Below, in pieces: positions 1 to 10,200 of a stretch of 30,731 nucleotides of DNA (within the stretch, counting starts at the first letter, position 1; each line of letters opens with the position of its first letter). Origin of the DNA: Herminiimonas sp. (GTDB lineage: Bacteria; Pseudomonadota; Gammaproteobacteria; Burkholderiales; Burkholderiaceae); assembly GCA_014377155.1 (NCBI GenBank), contig JACMQD010000179.1, positions 1 through 30,731 on the forward strand, in the 5' to 3' direction. A model generated the notes under the pieces. It was not told the DNA's origin, did not search any database, and was given only the letters and a program-made list of their open reading frames with translations. A program made the position numbers and the translations under genes.

Positions 1-21
1 GCTAGCTCTTTCTAATGATGC

Positions 22-98
22 TGGTCGGAGTACAAGGATTCGAACCTTGGACCCCCTGGTCCCAAACCAGGTGCGCTACCGGGCTGCGCTACACTCCG
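22..98 (-). tRNA. tRNA-Pro (anticodon UGG)
   Basis: A 77-nt cloverleaf can be read on the minus strand. The acceptor stem begins CGGAGTG and closes with CTCCG, followed by discriminator A and an encoded CCA (plus-strand tgg at 22-24). The anticodon arm is CCTGG/CCAGG around the loop TTTGGGA, giving anticodon UGG, which reads proline codons. The T arm contains GGTTCGAATCC. A promoter lies directly upstream (109-137). The region downstream of the gene is cut by the window edge, so its terminator is not visible. Confidence 0.97.
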
Positions 99-108
99 AA
101 TGAGCAGA

Positions 109-137
109 ACTATACCGGAACATCGTGCATCGGTCAA
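109..137 (-). promoter_or_regulatory. Sigma-70 promoter of tRNA-Pro
   Basis: On the minus strand TTGACC (132-137) and TATAGT (109-114) are separated by exactly 17 bp. Transcription would start about 4 nt before the mature tRNA 5' end at 98, which is typical for a tRNA gene. Both hexamers match 5 of 6 consensus bases. Confidence 0.8.
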
Positions 138-324
138 ACCATAACGCCGATCTGAGGACAAAATTTCCTGCTGCTCAATTTTGCCTTAAGGACTCGCAAA
201 TCCGGCCCACTCCCCCGCCGCCGATGACTAGCAACTTCACTTTTACTATCGTGTCGTTTTTTAAAATTCGCAAGGCCAACGCCCGACCACTTTTCCGTCT
301 TCACGGACACCACGACCGACGTGA

Positions 325-1665
325 TCAGGCATTGACCTGATCGGCAATGCGGCGCGCCATCTGCTCTGCCATGACCGCGCACTTCGCTTCGACCATCACG
401 CGAATCAGCGGCTCGGTACCCGACGCGCGAATCAGTACCCTTCCGGTTGCACCCATCTCGGCTTCGGCTACCTCTTTGGCGGATTGCATGGCCAGGTTCT
501 TTTTCCAGTCGAACCCGGCGGGCACCTTGACGTTGATCAGTGTTTGCGGATACATCGTGATGTCCGCAGTGCATTCGGCAAGCGTCTTGCCGCAACGCTT
601 GAGCGCCGACAAAACCTGCAATGCCGAAACGATGCCGTCGCCGGTGGTATGTTTGTCGAGAAACAGCAAATGTCCCGAACCTTCGCCACCGATGAGCCAA
701 CCGTGCTCCTGCAACTGTTCCAGCACGTAACGGTCGCCGACGTTGGCGCGTACGAAACCGACGCCCAGATCTTTGAACGCGACTTCAAGGGCCATGTTGG
801 TCATCAGCGTGCCCACCGCGCCATTGACTTTTCCAGTGGCCATGCGGTCTTTGACCATCAAGTACAACAGTTCGTCACCGCTGTAGATGCGACCGGCGGC
901 GTCGACCATTAGCAAGCGGTCGGCGTCACCATCGAGCGCGATGCCGAGGTCGGCGCCGTGCTCCCGTACTGCTACGGCTAGCGCTTGCGGCGCGGTTGCA
1001 CCGAAGCCGTCGTTGATGTTCAGACCATTAGGCTGGGTGCCGATCGACACCACATCCGCACCCAGTTCGTGGAACACATCGGGCGCAATGTGGTAGGCGG
1101 CGCCATGCGCACAATCGACGACGATCTTCAAGCCGCGCAAATCGAGTTCGGTTGGAAAGGTGCTCTTGCAAAATTCAATATAGCGACCACGCGCGTCATC
1201 GAGCCGCTTGGCCTTGCCAAGTTTTTCGGAGGCCACGCAGCCAATCGGCAAATCAAGTTGTGCCTCGATAGCAGCTTCGACCGCATCCGGCAGTTTGTTA
1301 CCCTGGGCTGAAAAAAACTTGATGCCATTATCATGATACGGATTATGCGAGGCAGAGATAACGACACCGGCCGACAGGCGTAACGCCCGGGTGAGATAGG
1401 CTACCGCAGGCGTCGGCATCGGCCCGGCCAGCATGACATCGACGCCTGCTGCAGCGAAACCGGCTTCCAGTGCTGCTTCCAACATATAACCGGAGATGCG
1501 CGTGTCCTTGCCGATCAGTACCGTTGGACGCCCACCCCCGGATGAACCGGCCTGTGCCAGTACCAGGCCGGCGGCATAGCCGAGCCGCATGACGAATTCG
1601 GGAGTAATCGGCGCCACGCCGACCAACCCGCGAATGCCATCCGTTCCAAAATATTTACGTGACAT
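325..1665 (-). CDS. glmM: Phosphoglucosamine mutase
   Basis: GlmM interconverts glucosamine-6-phosphate and glucosamine-1-phosphate on the cytosolic route to UDP-GlcNAc for peptidoglycan and LPS. The 446-residue product starts [13 protein letters not shown], the normal family N-terminus. An in-frame upstream extension to 1815 was rejected because it would lie inside folP and lacks family similarity. The phosphoserine loop ISASHNP puts the active serine at residue 106. The metal-binding DGDADR motif lies mid-protein and the C-terminal phosphate-binding [14 protein letters not shown] loop is intact. Its start overlaps the folP stop by 11 bp, so the pair is probably translationally coupled, the usual folP-glmM arrangement. 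Nothing is missing. Confidence 0.97.
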   Translation of the reverse strand: MSRKYFGTDGIRGLVGVAPITPEFVMRLGYAAGLVLAQAGSSGGGRPTVLIGKDTRISGYMLEAALEAGFAAAGVDVMLAGPMPTPAVAYLTRALRLSAGVVISASHNPYHDNGIKFFSAQGNKLPDAVEAAIEAQLDLPIGCVASEKLGKAKRLDDARGRYIEFCKSTFPTELDLRGLKIVVDCAHGAAYHIAPDVFHELGADVVSIGTQPNGLNINDGFGATAPQALAVAVREHGADLGIALDGDADRLLMVDAAGRIYSGDELLYLMVKDRMATGKVNGAVGTLMTNMALEVAFKDLGVGFVRANVGDRYVLEQLQEHGWLIGGEGSGHLLFLDKHTTGDGIVSALQVLSALKRCGKTLAECTADITMYPQTLINVKVPAGFDWKKNLAMQSAKEVAEAEMGATGRVLIRASGTEPLIRVMVEAKCAVMAEQMARRIADQVNA

Positions 1666-2524
1666 GCTGATCCTTGTTGTGGTGTGGTGTAAGTGCCGCC
1701 TGCCATACGCGCAATGCGTCGATGGTTTCGGCCACGTCGTGTACTCGCAGAATGCGCGCCCCTTGTGCGGCTGCCGCAAGGGCTGCGCCCAGGCTTCCCG
1801 CAAGTCGTTTTTCAATCGGTTGGTCGGTCAGGCCGCCAATCATCGATTTTCTCGACATGCCGGCTAACAGCGGTAACTCGAGCGATGACTGAATCGTTGC
1901 CAGATTTTGCAGAAGCGCGACATTATGCGCCTGCGTCTTGCCGAATCCGAAACCGGGATCAATGCATATGCGATCACGTCCGATACCGGCGCGATCCGTG
2001 TCGGCTAGTCGCTCTCTGAGGAAGGCAATCACGTCGCTCACGACATCATCATAGTCGGGGTTGTGTTGCATCGTTACCGGATTGTGTTGCATGTGCATGA
2101 TACAGAGCGCGCAATCGCTTTCTTTGACCGAACTCAATGCGTGCTCTTCCCGAAAACCTTTGATGTCATTGATCATATCTGCACCGGCGGTGATTGCCTC
2201 TCGCATGACCTCGGGTTTGTAGGTATCTACCGATATTGGCTTTCCACAATCGCGCAAGGCATAAAGGACGGGCATTATCCGCCGCAACTCTTCGTCGACT
2301 GGCAATGGCGGTGCGCCCGGACGACTGGATTCGCCGCCGATGTCGATGATGTCAACGCCGGCAGCAATCATTTCTTCGGCGCGCGAGAGTGCCCATTCGA
2401 GTGACTGATAGCGTCCGCCGTCGGAAAAAGAATCCGGCGTGACGTTGAGAATGCCCATGACGAGCGGCCGCGATATGCCGTCGACTGGAAGGCGGTAGCG
2501 CCCGCATTGAAGGTATGTTTGCAT
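1655..2524 (-). CDS. folP: Dihydropteroate synthase
   Basis: FolP condenses p-aminobenzoate with dihydropterin pyrophosphate in folate synthesis and is the sulfonamide target. The 289-residue protein has the pterin-binding TIM-barrel signatures [17 protein letters not shown] (about residues 21-37) and [14 protein letters not shown]. It also has the later [10 protein letters not shown] and SRKSMIG segments. The start at 2524 has only a weak ribosome site, but the conserved N-terminus follows closely. It is first of the folP-glmM pair and is separated from ftsH by a strong terminator, so it probably has its own promoter near 2574. Confidence 0.96.
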   Translation of the reverse strand: MQTYLQCGRYRLPVDGISRPLVMGILNVTPDSFSDGGRYQSLEWALSRAEEMIAAGVDIIDIGGESSRPGAPPLPVDEELRRIMPVLYALRDCGKPISVDTYKPEVMREAITAGADMINDIKGFREEHALSSVKESDCALCIMHMQHNPVTMQHNPDYDDVVSDVIAFLRERLADTDRAGIGRDRICIDPGFGFGKTQAHNVALLQNLATIQSSLELPLLAGMSRKSMIGGLTDQPIEKRLAGSLGAALAAAAQGARILRVHDVAETIDALRVWQAALTPHHNKDQHVT

Positions 2525-2573
2525 GGCTAAAGCGTGGCTGCTGCGACGGTTTGTTTTGAGTTTTTCACATCTG

Positions 2574-2579
2574 ATTATA
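2574..2579 (-). promoter_or_regulatory. Candidate -10 element for folP
   Basis: A perfect TATAAT occurs on the minus strand about 50 bp upstream of the folP ATG, within an AT-rich stretch. No good -35 hexamer sits at 16-18 bp, so the call is tentative. It fits the need for a new promoter after the upstream terminator. Confidence 0.4.
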
Positions 2580-2802
2580 TAACCGATGTTGCTCTGGCTC
2601 TTTTAAAGAATAGCCTGTTCACAAAAGTAACATACGCGGCGCATAGATCGGGCTGATGGCCAAGTCCCTACTCTCCCTGGGTTGCGATCATCTGTCCACA
2701 ATGTCCGTACTGCCTTGTCAGTCCGACTTTTTACTCGCACGCCACGCCACCGTAGTCGCGTATGCAAGGAAACTTATTTGCACCCAATATGCGTCGTCAT
2801 AA

Positions 2803-2834
2803 AAAAAGGGTGAGGAATAATCCTCACCCTTTTT
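2803..2834 (-). terminator. Rho-independent terminator of ftsH
   Basis: A perfect 14-bp inverted repeat (core AGGGTGAGGA / TCCTCACCCT) has a 4-nt loop and is flanked by an A-tract on one side and a T-tract on the other. It lies about 48 bp after the ftsH stop. In the minus-strand transcript the stem is followed by a run of U residues. The symmetry means it could also stop transcription arriving from the other direction. Confidence 0.92.
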
Positions 2835-2881
2835 AAAAAAATCTCACTGGCGGTTAAGCCAGCATCGAACCGTAGTCAGAC

Positions 2882-4771
2882 TCACGCCGGTGCTGTGGCC
2901 GTTGGCGACACGCCACCCGATGGCGTGTTGTCCGATGTTGCGCGCTTGGCCGGAATTCCTGCCTTCGGCAAGCGCGGATCACGTCCTTCCATGATGTCGT
3001 TAATCTGGTCGGAATCAATTGTTTCCCATTCGAGCAAGGTCTTGGCCATGATTTCGACCTTGTCGCGATTGTCTTCCAGCAGCTTGCGCGACAGCGCGTA
3101 CTGGTCATCCAGAATACGACGGATTTCCGAATCGACCTTCTGCTGCGTCGCTTCCGATACGGTCTTGGCAGACATACGGCCGAAATACGCATCTTGCTCG
3201 GTATCTTCGTACACCATCGTACCGAGTGCATCGGACATACCGTAGCGGGTCACCATCGCCCGTGCTAATTTGGTTGCGCGCTCGAAGTCGTTCGATGCGC
3301 CGGTGGACATCGTATGCATGAAGATTTCTTCCGAAATGCGGCCGCCGAAAAGAATCGAAATTTCTTCGAGCATCTTGTCCTTGTACATGTTCACACGATC
3401 ATGCTCGGGCAATTGCCATGTCAGGCCGAGTGCGAAGCCACGCGGCATGATAGTCACTTTGTGCACTGGATCGGCTTTTGGCAACAGCTTCGCTACCACT
3501 GCATGGCCGGATTCGTGAAAGGCGGTATTACGACGCTCTTCTTCGCGCATGACAGCCGACTTTCGCTCCGGCCCCATGACGATCTTGTCTTTGGCATCCT
3601 CGAAATCCTGCATCTCCACCAGACGCTTGTTGCGGCGCGCTGCAAACAATGCCGCTTCATTAACCAGATTGGCAAGGTCGGCACCGGAAAACCCGGGCGT
3701 ACCGCGTGCCAGGATGTCTGCTTTGACGTCCGGTGCGATCGGTACCTTACGCATATGGACATAAATGATTTGCTCGCGTCCACGAATATCCGGCAGCCCA
3801 ACCATAACCTGACGATCGAAACGACCGGGACGCAGCAATGCCTTGTCCAACACGTCGGCACGGTTGGTCGCAGCGATCACGATCACCCCGGAAGTTGCTT
3901 CGAAGCCGTCCATCTCGACCAATAACTGGTTCAATGTCTGTTCGCGCTCATCGTTACCTCCGCCCATGCCGGCGCCACGGTGACGACCGACTGCGTCGAT
4001 TTCATCGATGAAAATGATGCAGGGCGAATGTTTCTTGGCGTTTTCGAACATGTCACGTACCCGCGACGCACCTACACCGACGAACATTTCTACAAAATCG
4101 GATCCTGAAATGGTGAAGAAAGGCACCTTGGCTTCGCCGGCAATAGCACGGGCCAACAGTGTCTTACCGGTACCCGGAGGACCGACCATCAACACGCCAC
4201 GTGGAATACGGCCACCCAATTTCTGGAATTTAGTCGGGTCCCGCAAGAAATCCACGATTTCGTTGACCTCTTCTTTAGCTTCGTCACAACCCGCAACATC
4301 GGCAAAGGTAACTGTGTTACTCGCCTCATCTAGCATGCGCGCCTTGGAGCGACCGAACGAGAATGCCCCACCCTTGCCGCCGCCCTGCATCTGCCGCATG
4401 AAAAATACCCAGACACCGATCAACAACAACATCGGAAACCAGGAAATGAAGACTTGCGACAGGAAAGACTGCTCTTCCGGTTGTTTGACATCGAATTTGA
4501 CGCCATTATTGACCAAGTCTCCGATCAGGCCTCGATCGAGGTAAGTGATCGCTGTCTTGATCTTTTTGCCGTCCTGTGTCGTCGCCACGATGCTACGGTC
4601 TTCGATGGTCGCATCCTTGATCCGCTTCGATTTGACTTCATCGAGGAAATCCGAATAAGGAACCGAAGTAGCACCCGACGACAGTCCACGTCCGTCAAAT
4701 TGCTTGAAGACGGTGAAAAGCACCAATGCGATGACCACCCAGATGGCGGCTTTGGAAAACATATTGTTCAC
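2882..4771 (-). CDS. ftsH: ATP-dependent zinc metalloprotease FtsH
   Basis: FtsH is a membrane-anchored AAA+ hexameric protease that degrades misfolded membrane proteins and short-lived regulators. The 629-residue protein has two membrane segments (about residues 8-24 and 107-125) flanking a periplasmic domain. Walker A GPPGTGKT is at 197-204, Walker B IIFIDEID at about 252-259, and the pore-loop FVGVGA at about 230-235. The zinc-binding HESGH is at 419-423. The start is a GTG at 4771 with a strong AAGGAG five bases upstream. It lies downstream of rlmE, the classic rlmE-ftsH order, but a 126-bp gap with promoter-like hexamers suggests independent expression. The C-terminal tail is short and Pro/Ala-rich. 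Confidence 0.98.
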   Translation of the reverse strand: MNNMFSKAAIWVVIALVLFTVFKQFDGRGLSSGATSVPYSDFLDEVKSKRIKDATIEDRSIVATTQDGKKIKTAITYLDRGLIGDLVNNGVKFDVKQPEEQSFLSQVFISWFPMLLLIGVWVFFMRQMQGGGKGGAFSFGRSKARMLDEASNTVTFADVAGCDEAKEEVNEIVDFLRDPTKFQKLGGRIPRGVLMVGPPGTGKTLLARAIAGEAKVPFFTISGSDFVEMFVGVGASRVRDMFENAKKHSPCIIFIDEIDAVGRHRGAGMGGGNDEREQTLNQLLVEMDGFEATSGVIVIAATNRADVLDKALLRPGRFDRQVMVGLPDIRGREQIIYVHMRKVPIAPDVKADILARGTPGFSGADLANLVNEAALFAARRNKRLVEMQDFEDAKDKIVMGPERKSAVMREEERRNTAFHESGHAVVAKLLPKADPVHKVTIMPRGFALGLTWQLPEHDRVNMYKDKMLEEISILFGGRISEEIFMHTMSTGASNDFERATKLARAMVTRYGMSDALGTMVYEDTEQDAYFGRMSAKTVSEATQQKVDSEIRRILDDQYALSRKLLEDNRDKVEIMAKTLLEWETIDSDQINDIMEGRDPRLPKAGIPAKRATSDNTPSGGVSPTATAPA

Positions 4772-4783
4772 TAGGACTCCTTA

Positions 4784-4797
4784 GACGCGGTCGCGTC
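4784..4797 (-). promoter_or_regulatory. Hairpin beside the ftsH ribosome-binding site
   Basis: A perfect 6-bp inverted repeat (GACGCG/CGCGTC) with a 2-base centre ends two bases before AAGGAG. A competing pairing, AGGAC with GTCCT, would enclose the ribosome site. This could affect ftsH translation, but no folding calculation was possible. Confidence 0.35.
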
Positions 4798-4854
4798 CTT
4801 TTTACATGACATGTACGTAGATTCTACTCGCAAAAATCGCGACTTGCTTGATCG

Positions 4855-4883
4855 AATATCGGTTCGATCTGTCCCGAAATCAA
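4855..4883 (-). promoter_or_regulatory. Candidate ftsH promoter
   Basis: On the minus strand TTGATT (4878-4883) and GATATT (4855-4860) are 17 bp apart in the rlmE-ftsH gap, about 85 bp before the ftsH start. Four to five bases of each hexamer match the sigma-70 consensus. I could not fit a heat-shock sigma-32 promoter with acceptable spacing. Confidence 0.45.
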
Positions 4884-4897
4884 GTGGGAAGATCGAA

Positions 4898-5542
4898 TTA
4901 AATGGGATTTTTCAAGACTTTTCCTAATAAGAAGATTTCCGAGGACTTATCGCGACTTGCTTTCGGCTTTTTAGACGCGACAGTTTTGAATTCATCCCTG
5001 AATTTATGCAGTATTTCGTTATAACCCGTGCCATTAAAGCATTTGACGAGCAAGGAGCCGGAAGGCTTCATGTGAGCACGTGAAAAATCGATGGCCAGAT
5101 CGATGATGTGCTCCATGCGCGCAGCGTCGGAGATGGCGATTCCTGACAGATTGGGCGCCATATCGGAAAGCACAAGATCGACCTTGCGCCCGGCTAGTAG
5201 CACTTCGAGCTGACGCAGCATTTCGGCTTCGCGGAAGTCACCTAGTATGAAATGTACATCTGCAATTGGTTCCATCGGAAGCATGTCGAGACCGATAATT
5301 GTTCCCTGAATCCCGCCGCCGTCCTGCCCCGCCAGTTTATTGCGCACGTACTGTGACCAGCTGCCAGGCGTACTGCCGAGGTCGACAATGACCTGACCGG
5401 GCTTGATGAGCTTGTCGGATTCGTCGATTTCCTTCAGTTTGTAGACAGCCCGAGAGCGGTAACCTTCTTTTTGTGCCTGCTTTACAAATGGGTCGTTTAT
5501 GTGGTCATGCAACCAGTTTTTGTTTAATTTGTTCTTTGCCAT
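4898..5542 (-). CDS. rlmE: 23S rRNA 2'-O-ribose methyltransferase RlmE (FtsJ/RrmJ)
   Basis: RlmE methylates the 2'-OH of U2552 of 23S rRNA using S-adenosylmethionine. The 214-residue protein has the Rossmann-fold SAM loop [14 protein letters not shown] (about residues 51-64). The catalytic K-D-K-E set appears to be present: K35 in SRAVYKL, D127 in LSDMAPN, K167 in LLVKCF, and a glutamate near the C-terminus. It is encoded just upstream of ftsH and divergent from yhbY, as in many proteobacteria. No Shine-Dalgarno sequence precedes the ATG, and a TAGTAT hexamer lies nine bases upstream, so a leaderless or very short-leader mRNA is possible. Confidence 0.96.
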   Translation of the reverse strand: MAKNKLNKNWLHDHINDPFVKQAQKEGYRSRAVYKLKEIDESDKLIKPGQVIVDLGSTPGSWSQYVRNKLAGQDGGGIQGTIIGLDMLPMEPIADVHFILGDFREAEMLRQLEVLLAGRKVDLVLSDMAPNLSGIAISDAARMEHIIDLAIDFSRAHMKPSGSLLVKCFNGTGYNEILHKFRDEFKTVASKKPKASRDKSSEIFLLGKVLKNPI

Positions 5543-5651
5543 TCGCGTAGAATACTAGTTTTCAATATCCGGGAACAGAATTGTCGTATTGGCTGTCGCA
5601 TTTGTCTTGCGTTAAGCCGCTTTCAATCTTGTTTCCAATACCTTTATTATT

Positions 5652-6134
5652 ATGTCGAAACTCACTCCAGCGGAACGCAGTACGCTCCGCGCTGATGCCC
5701 ATGCACTTAGCCCGATCGTAATGATCGGCGAAGACGGCCTTAAACCCTCCGTGCTTAAGGAAATCGATGCCAGCCTGAACTCGCATGGACTCATCAAAAT
5801 CAGGGTTTTCGGGGACGACCGCGAAGCGCGCATCGGCATGTATGAGACTATTTGTGAAAAACTGGATGCGGCGCCGGTACAGCACATCGGCAAACTGCTG
5901 GTGATCTACCGCCCGAAAAAAGAAGAAACAGAAGAAGTAAAAGGCCGTGCGACGCGTACCGGACGTGGCATGCGCGAAGTCACTATCGTCAAGCCAAGCC
6001 CGAGCGGCACCAAGCGCCCCTCCGTCACCAAGGTCATGGTAAAAGGTAACGAGCGCGTTACCCAGGGCGGTTCGATCAAACGTGCCAAGCCGCGTCAAAG
6101 CAGCTCCAAGAAATCCTCGCTCGGCAACGGCTGA
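5652..6134 (+). CDS. yhbY: YhbY family RNA-binding protein (CRM domain)
   Basis: The first 95 or so residues form a CRS1/YhbY (CRM) RNA-binding domain: LTPAERSTLRADAHALSPIV, then GLIKIRVFGDDREAR, then HIGKLLVIYRPKK. Family members associate with pre-50S ribosomes. The protein is 160 residues, against about 97 in E. coli. The extra tail (about residues 96-160) is rich in Lys, Arg, Ser and Thr and probably disordered, so it may add nonspecific RNA affinity. It is divergent from rlmE, another 50S assembly factor, which suits a shared role. No clear ribosome-binding site precedes the ATG. Confidence 0.92.
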   Translation: MSKLTPAERSTLRADAHALSPIVMIGEDGLKPSVLKEIDASLNSHGLIKIRVFGDDREARIGMYETICEKLDAAPVQHIGKLLVIYRPKKEETEEVKGRATRTGRGMREVTIVKPSPSGTKRPSVTKVMVKGNERVTQGGSIKRAKPRQSSSKKSSLGNG

Positions 6135-6215
6135 TTGACTTTGCATGAAGGGCTAGAATTCGCTTCTTGCACCAGCATTAAAGTCTTTCAAGATTTCCTC
6201 GAACAGAGCCTCCGT

Positions 6216-6680
6216 TCATACCGTTTGTGGTGAAGATTGACCACCGATTTTCACTAGAAGCGCGATTCCCAGCAAGCTCTGCAATAAATACAGAATACTG
6301 GATATACCGTGCAACATTCCGAATTGTGATCTGGCATCCCCTGTCAGCGCACCTTCGGCACTTGCTCGCAATTGCGCCATGAAGGGTTGCAAGCCGAAAT
6401 GACTGATCGCGCTGCAAGCCATCATTGCCGCTATTAATATTGCGACCGTCTTGCGACGCGAGATACCTGTCTTCGACGCCAACACGAGCGTCAACAACAG
6501 CATCGCGCCACAGGCCAGCGAAATCCACGCCTCGATGCGGAACAGATTACCCGCAATAGTGCCTGCCAAAGCACGATCCGCGATAGTAGCAAACAGCGTC
6601 GGCGCAACCACATAACCGACTGTCCAGATACTGCCGACCCATAGCGAGGCGATCACCAGCCGCATAGATGAAATCAGCAT
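6216..6680 (-). CDS. DUF4149 family small membrane protein
   Basis: The 154-residue protein has about four hydrophobic segments (residues 6-28, 49-68, 78-96, 122-145) and resembles the DUF4149 family, whose function is unknown. The start is uncertain: ATG at 6680, or the internal ATG at 6665 which precedes MRLVIASLWVG. It lies 16 bp after greA on the same strand, a conserved position next to greA and yhbY in Burkholderiales, so it is probably cotranscribed with greA. No catalytic motif is visible. Confidence 0.8.
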   Translation of the reverse strand: MLISSMRLVIASLWVGSIWTVGYVVAPTLFATIADRALAGTIAGNLFRIEAWISLACGAMLLLTLVLASKTGISRRKTVAILIAAMMACSAISHFGLQPFMAQLRASAEGALTGDARSQFGMLHGISSILYLLQSLLGIALLVKIGGQSSPQTV

Positions 6681-6696
6681 CGCACTCTATCGCTTG

Positions 6697-7173
6697 TCAG
6701 ACGTAACGGACGTCGAGAACTTCATACTCGCGCAAGCCGGCAGGCGCTTCGACACCGACCACGTCACCGGCAAACTTGCCGATCAGCGCGCGGGCGATGG
6801 GCGACGTCACCGATACTTTGGAATACTTGATGTCGGCTTCGTCCATGCCGACAATTTGATAAGTGACCTTGTCACCGGTCTCGAGGTCTTCCAGGTCGAC
6901 CGTGGAGGCGAAGACAATACGACCGTCTGCTTCCAGCATCGCCGGATCGATGATCTGGGCCGCACCCAATTTGCCTTCGAGGTCCGCTATGCGGCCTTCG
7001 ATAAAACTCTGACGTTCCTTGGCGGCATCGTACTCGGCGTTCTCCGACAGATCGCCCTGCGCACGTGCTTCGGCGATGGCATTGATGATGGATGGACGTT
7101 CTTTGGTTTTCAGGCGGATCAGTTCTTCCTTGAGAAGTTCGGCGCCGTATTTCGTGATGGGTACTGTGCTCAT
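6697..7173 (-). CDS. greA: Transcription elongation factor GreA
   Basis: GreA rescues backtracked RNA polymerase by stimulating transcript cleavage. The 158-residue length equals the E. coli protein. The N-terminal coiled coil (about residues 1-75) carries the acidic tip [10 protein letters not shown] that reaches the polymerase active site. The C-terminal globular domain ends with the usual [14 protein letters not shown]. It lies 124 bp after carB on the same strand, with a long inverted repeat in the gap, so it may have its own promoter or receive readthrough. No strong ribosome site is seen before the ATG. Confidence 0.97.
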   Translation of the reverse strand: MSTVPITKYGAELLKEELIRLKTKERPSIINAIAEARAQGDLSENAEYDAAKERQSFIEGRIADLEGKLGAAQIIDPAMLEADGRIVFASTVDLEDLETGDKVTYQIVGMDEADIKYSKVSVTSPIARALIGKFAGDVVGVEAPAGLREYEVLDVRYV

Positions 7174-7196
7174 GATTTTTCTATTAATAAAGTGAA

Positions 7197-7254
7197 AACC
7201 ACAGAGGCCGCCACCGCGCCGGAAGTACCGGCACCGTGTGCGACCTCTGTGGTT
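7197..7254 (-). terminator. Long inverted repeat between carB and greA
   Basis: An 11-bp perfect inverted repeat (AACCACAGAGG at 7197-7207, CCTCTGTGGTT at 7244-7254) encloses a smaller hairpin CCGG-AAGTA-CCGG (7219-7231). In the minus-strand RNA the stem is followed by a loose U-rich stretch, UUUUCACUUUAUU. It could be a weak terminator or attenuator that separates carAB expression from greA. The long loop makes an ordinary intrinsic terminator less certain. Confidence 0.5.
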
Positions 7255-7266
7255 GCTGTTGTGTTA

Positions 7267-7287
7267 ATGCGGCAGTGCATGCCGCAT
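7267..7287 (-). other. Hairpin just after carB
   Basis: Perfect 8-bp inverted repeat ATGCGGCA/TGCCGCAT with a 5-nt loop, starting 10 bp after the carB stop. There is no U-tract, so it probably protects the mRNA 3' end or assists termination together with the larger repeat that follows. Confidence 0.45.
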
Positions 7288-7297
7288 GCCTGATGGG

Positions 7298-10200
7298 CTA
7301 GTTTAAGGTTTTATGCAGGCCTTGTAAATCGTAGACATGCAACTCGTCCAAGTGCGCCATACCCTCGACTGCTGCTTCTGCACCGGCAATAGTCGTATAG
7401 GTCGTCACCCGCGCGGCCAGAGCCGAGGTACGGATCGCGCGCGAGTCCGTAATAGCGCTGCGCTTTTCCTCCACGGTGTTGATGACCATCGCGATTTCCT
7501 GATTCTTGATCATGTCAACTACGTGCGGACGTCCTTCGGCCACCTTGTTAATGGTTGTCACCGCAATGCCGGCATCACGGATGGCCGCAGCGGTACCTTT
7601 GGTCGCCACTACCGAGAAACCGATCCTGACCAAGTCCTTGGCGACCTGCACGGCACGGGGCTTGTCGCTGACCTTGACGCTTAGGAACACCTTGCCGGAC
7701 GTTGGCAATTTAACGCTGGCACCCAGTTGCGATTTTACGAATGCTTCGCCGAAGGTCTTGCCCACACCCATGACTTCGCCGGTGGATTTCATTTCCGGTC
7801 CCAGAATCGTGTCAACTCCCGGGAATTTGACGAACGGGAACACTGCTTCCTTGACACTGAAATACGGCGGCACCACTTCATGCGTGATGCCCTGGCTATC
7901 GAGCGACTGACCGGCCATGCAGCGCGCGGCAATTTTCGCCAGTTGCAGGCCGGTTGCCTTGGACACGAACGGCACCGTACGCGAGGCGCGCGGATTGACT
8001 TCCAGCACGAACACGACATCCTGCATCGCGCCATCGATTTCCTGCTGCTGAATGGCGAACTGGACGTTCATCAAACCGACCACATTCAAGCCCTTGGCCA
8101 TCAGCGAAGTCTGACGCTTGAGTTCGTCGATGGTCGCTTGCGACAGTGAATAGGGCGGCAACGAACACGCCGAGTCGCCCGAGTGGACACCAGCCTGTTC
8201 GATATGCTCCATCACGCCGCCGATGAAAGTGCGTTCGCCGTCGGACAGGCAATCGACATCGACTTCGATGGCATCGTTGAGGAAGCGGTCCAGCAGTACC
8301 GGCGAATCATGCGAGACCTTGACTGCTTCGCGCATGTAGCGCTCGAGGTCACGCTGCTCGTGAACGATTTCCATGGCCCGTCCGCCCAGTACGTACGACG
8401 GCCGCACTACCAGCGGATAGCCGATTTCTTGCGCCAGGCGCAGCGCGTCTTCTTCGGTGCGGGCGGTACGGTTCGGCGGCTGGCGCAAGCCGAGTTCGTG
8501 CAGCAGCTTCTGGAAGCGTTCGCGGTCTTCGGCTGCATCGATCATGTCAGGCGAGGTGCCGATGATCGGCACGCCATTGGCTTCGAGGTCCAGCGCGAGT
8601 TTCAGTGGCGTTTGCCCACCGTACTGCACGATGACGCCAACCGGTTTTTCTTTGTCGACAATTTCCAGCACGTCTTCCAGAGTCAGCGGCTCGAAGTACA
8701 AGCGGTCGGAGGTATCGTAATCGGTCGAGACGGTTTCCGGATTGCAGTTGACCATGATGGTTTCATAGCCGTCTTCACGCAGCGCGAGCGACGCATGTAC
8801 GCAGCAATAATCGAATTCGATACCCTGGCCGATACGGTTCGGTCCGCCACCCAACACCATGATTTTTTTGTTGTTGGTAGGATTGGATTCGCATTCCTCT
8901 TCATACGTCGAATACATGTATGCCGTATCGGTGGAAAATTCGCCGGCGCAGGTATCGACCCGTTTGTAAACCGGGCGGATGTTCAGGGCGCGGCGCTTTT
9001 CGCGCACTTCGGTATCGGTAACTTTGAGCAACTTGGCCAGACGGCGATCGGCGAAACCCTTTTGCTTGAGTTTGAATAGCGTCGGCTTGTCGATCGCATC
9101 GAGCGTCTGCGTTTCAAGCCACAGCTCGATGTCGACGATTTCCTTGATCTGGATCAGGAACCATGGATCGATATGCGTCAGCTGATGCACTTCTTCCAAC
9201 GTAAAGCCATGCGCGAAAGCGTCGCCGACGTACCATATACGTTCTGGCCCCGGCTCGCCGAGTTCTTCTTCGATGGTCTCGCGGTCCTTGGTTTTTTCAT
9301 TCATGCCATCGACGCCGACTTCCAGACCACGCAAGGCTTTCTGGAACGATTCCTGGAACGTGCGGCCGATCGCCATGACTTCGCCAACCGACTTCATCTG
9401 GGTGGTCAGGTGACTGTCGGCAGTTGGGAATTTCTCGAAGGCAAAGCGCGGGATTTTCGTGACGACGTAGTCGATGCTCGGCTCGAATGACGCGGGTGTG
9501 GCGCCGCCGGTGATTTCGTTGCGCAATTCATCGAGCGTAAAGTCGACCGCTAGCTTGGCGGCAATCTTGGCGATCGGGAAGCCCGTCGCTTTCGAGGCCA
9601 GCGCCGACGAACGCGATACGCGCGGATTCATTTCGATGACGATCATGCGGCCGTCATCGGGATTGATGGCGAACTGAACGTTCGAGCCGCCGGTGTCGAC
9701 ACCGATCTCGCGCAGCACTGCCAGCGAGGCATTGCGCATGATCTGATATTCCTTGTCGGTCAGCGTCTGTGCTGGCGCGACCGTGATCGAGTCGCCGGTA
9801 TGGACGCCCATCGGATCAAGGTTTTCAATCGAGCAGACGATAATGCAGTTGTCCTTTTTGTCGCGGACCACTTCCATCTCGTACTCTTTCCAGCCGATCA
9901 GCGATTCTTCGATCAGCAATTCGGTGGTCGGCGAGGCTTCCAGGCCGCGCTTGCAGATGGTCTCGAATTCTTCGGCATTGTAGGCAATACCGCCGCCGGT
10001 GCCGCCCATCGTGAATGACGGCCGGATGATGACCGGAAAGCCGCCCAGTTCTTTCTGGACGGTCCATGATTCGTCCAGCGTGTGCGACACGCCCGAGCGC
10101 GCGGAGCCGAGACCGATCTTGGTCATCGCATCCTTGAACTTGGAGCGGTCCTCGGCCATGTCGATGGCTTCCGGCGATGCACCGATCAGCTCGCAGCCGT

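Larger units (their letters stand above)
2525..2881. other. ftsH-folP intergenic region (357 bp)
   Basis: No credible coding sequence is visible here. The region holds the ftsH terminator (2803-2834) and an AT-rich stretch just upstream of folP with a -10-like hexamer. The roughly 200 bp between them (about 2600-2800) has no recognisable RNA or repeat. Confidence 0.6.

Noticed and set aside
1666..1815. N-terminal extension of glmM
   Set aside because: Falls within folP and precedes the normal [10 protein letters not shown] start.
4880..4915. CTTGAAA sequence at the end of rlmE as a heat-shock -35
   Set aside because: The nearest CCCA-type -10 is about 20 bp away, too far for a sigma-32 promoter.
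8183..9079. 298-codon open frame opposite carB
   Set aside because: Lies wholly within carB on the other strand and resembles no known protein.
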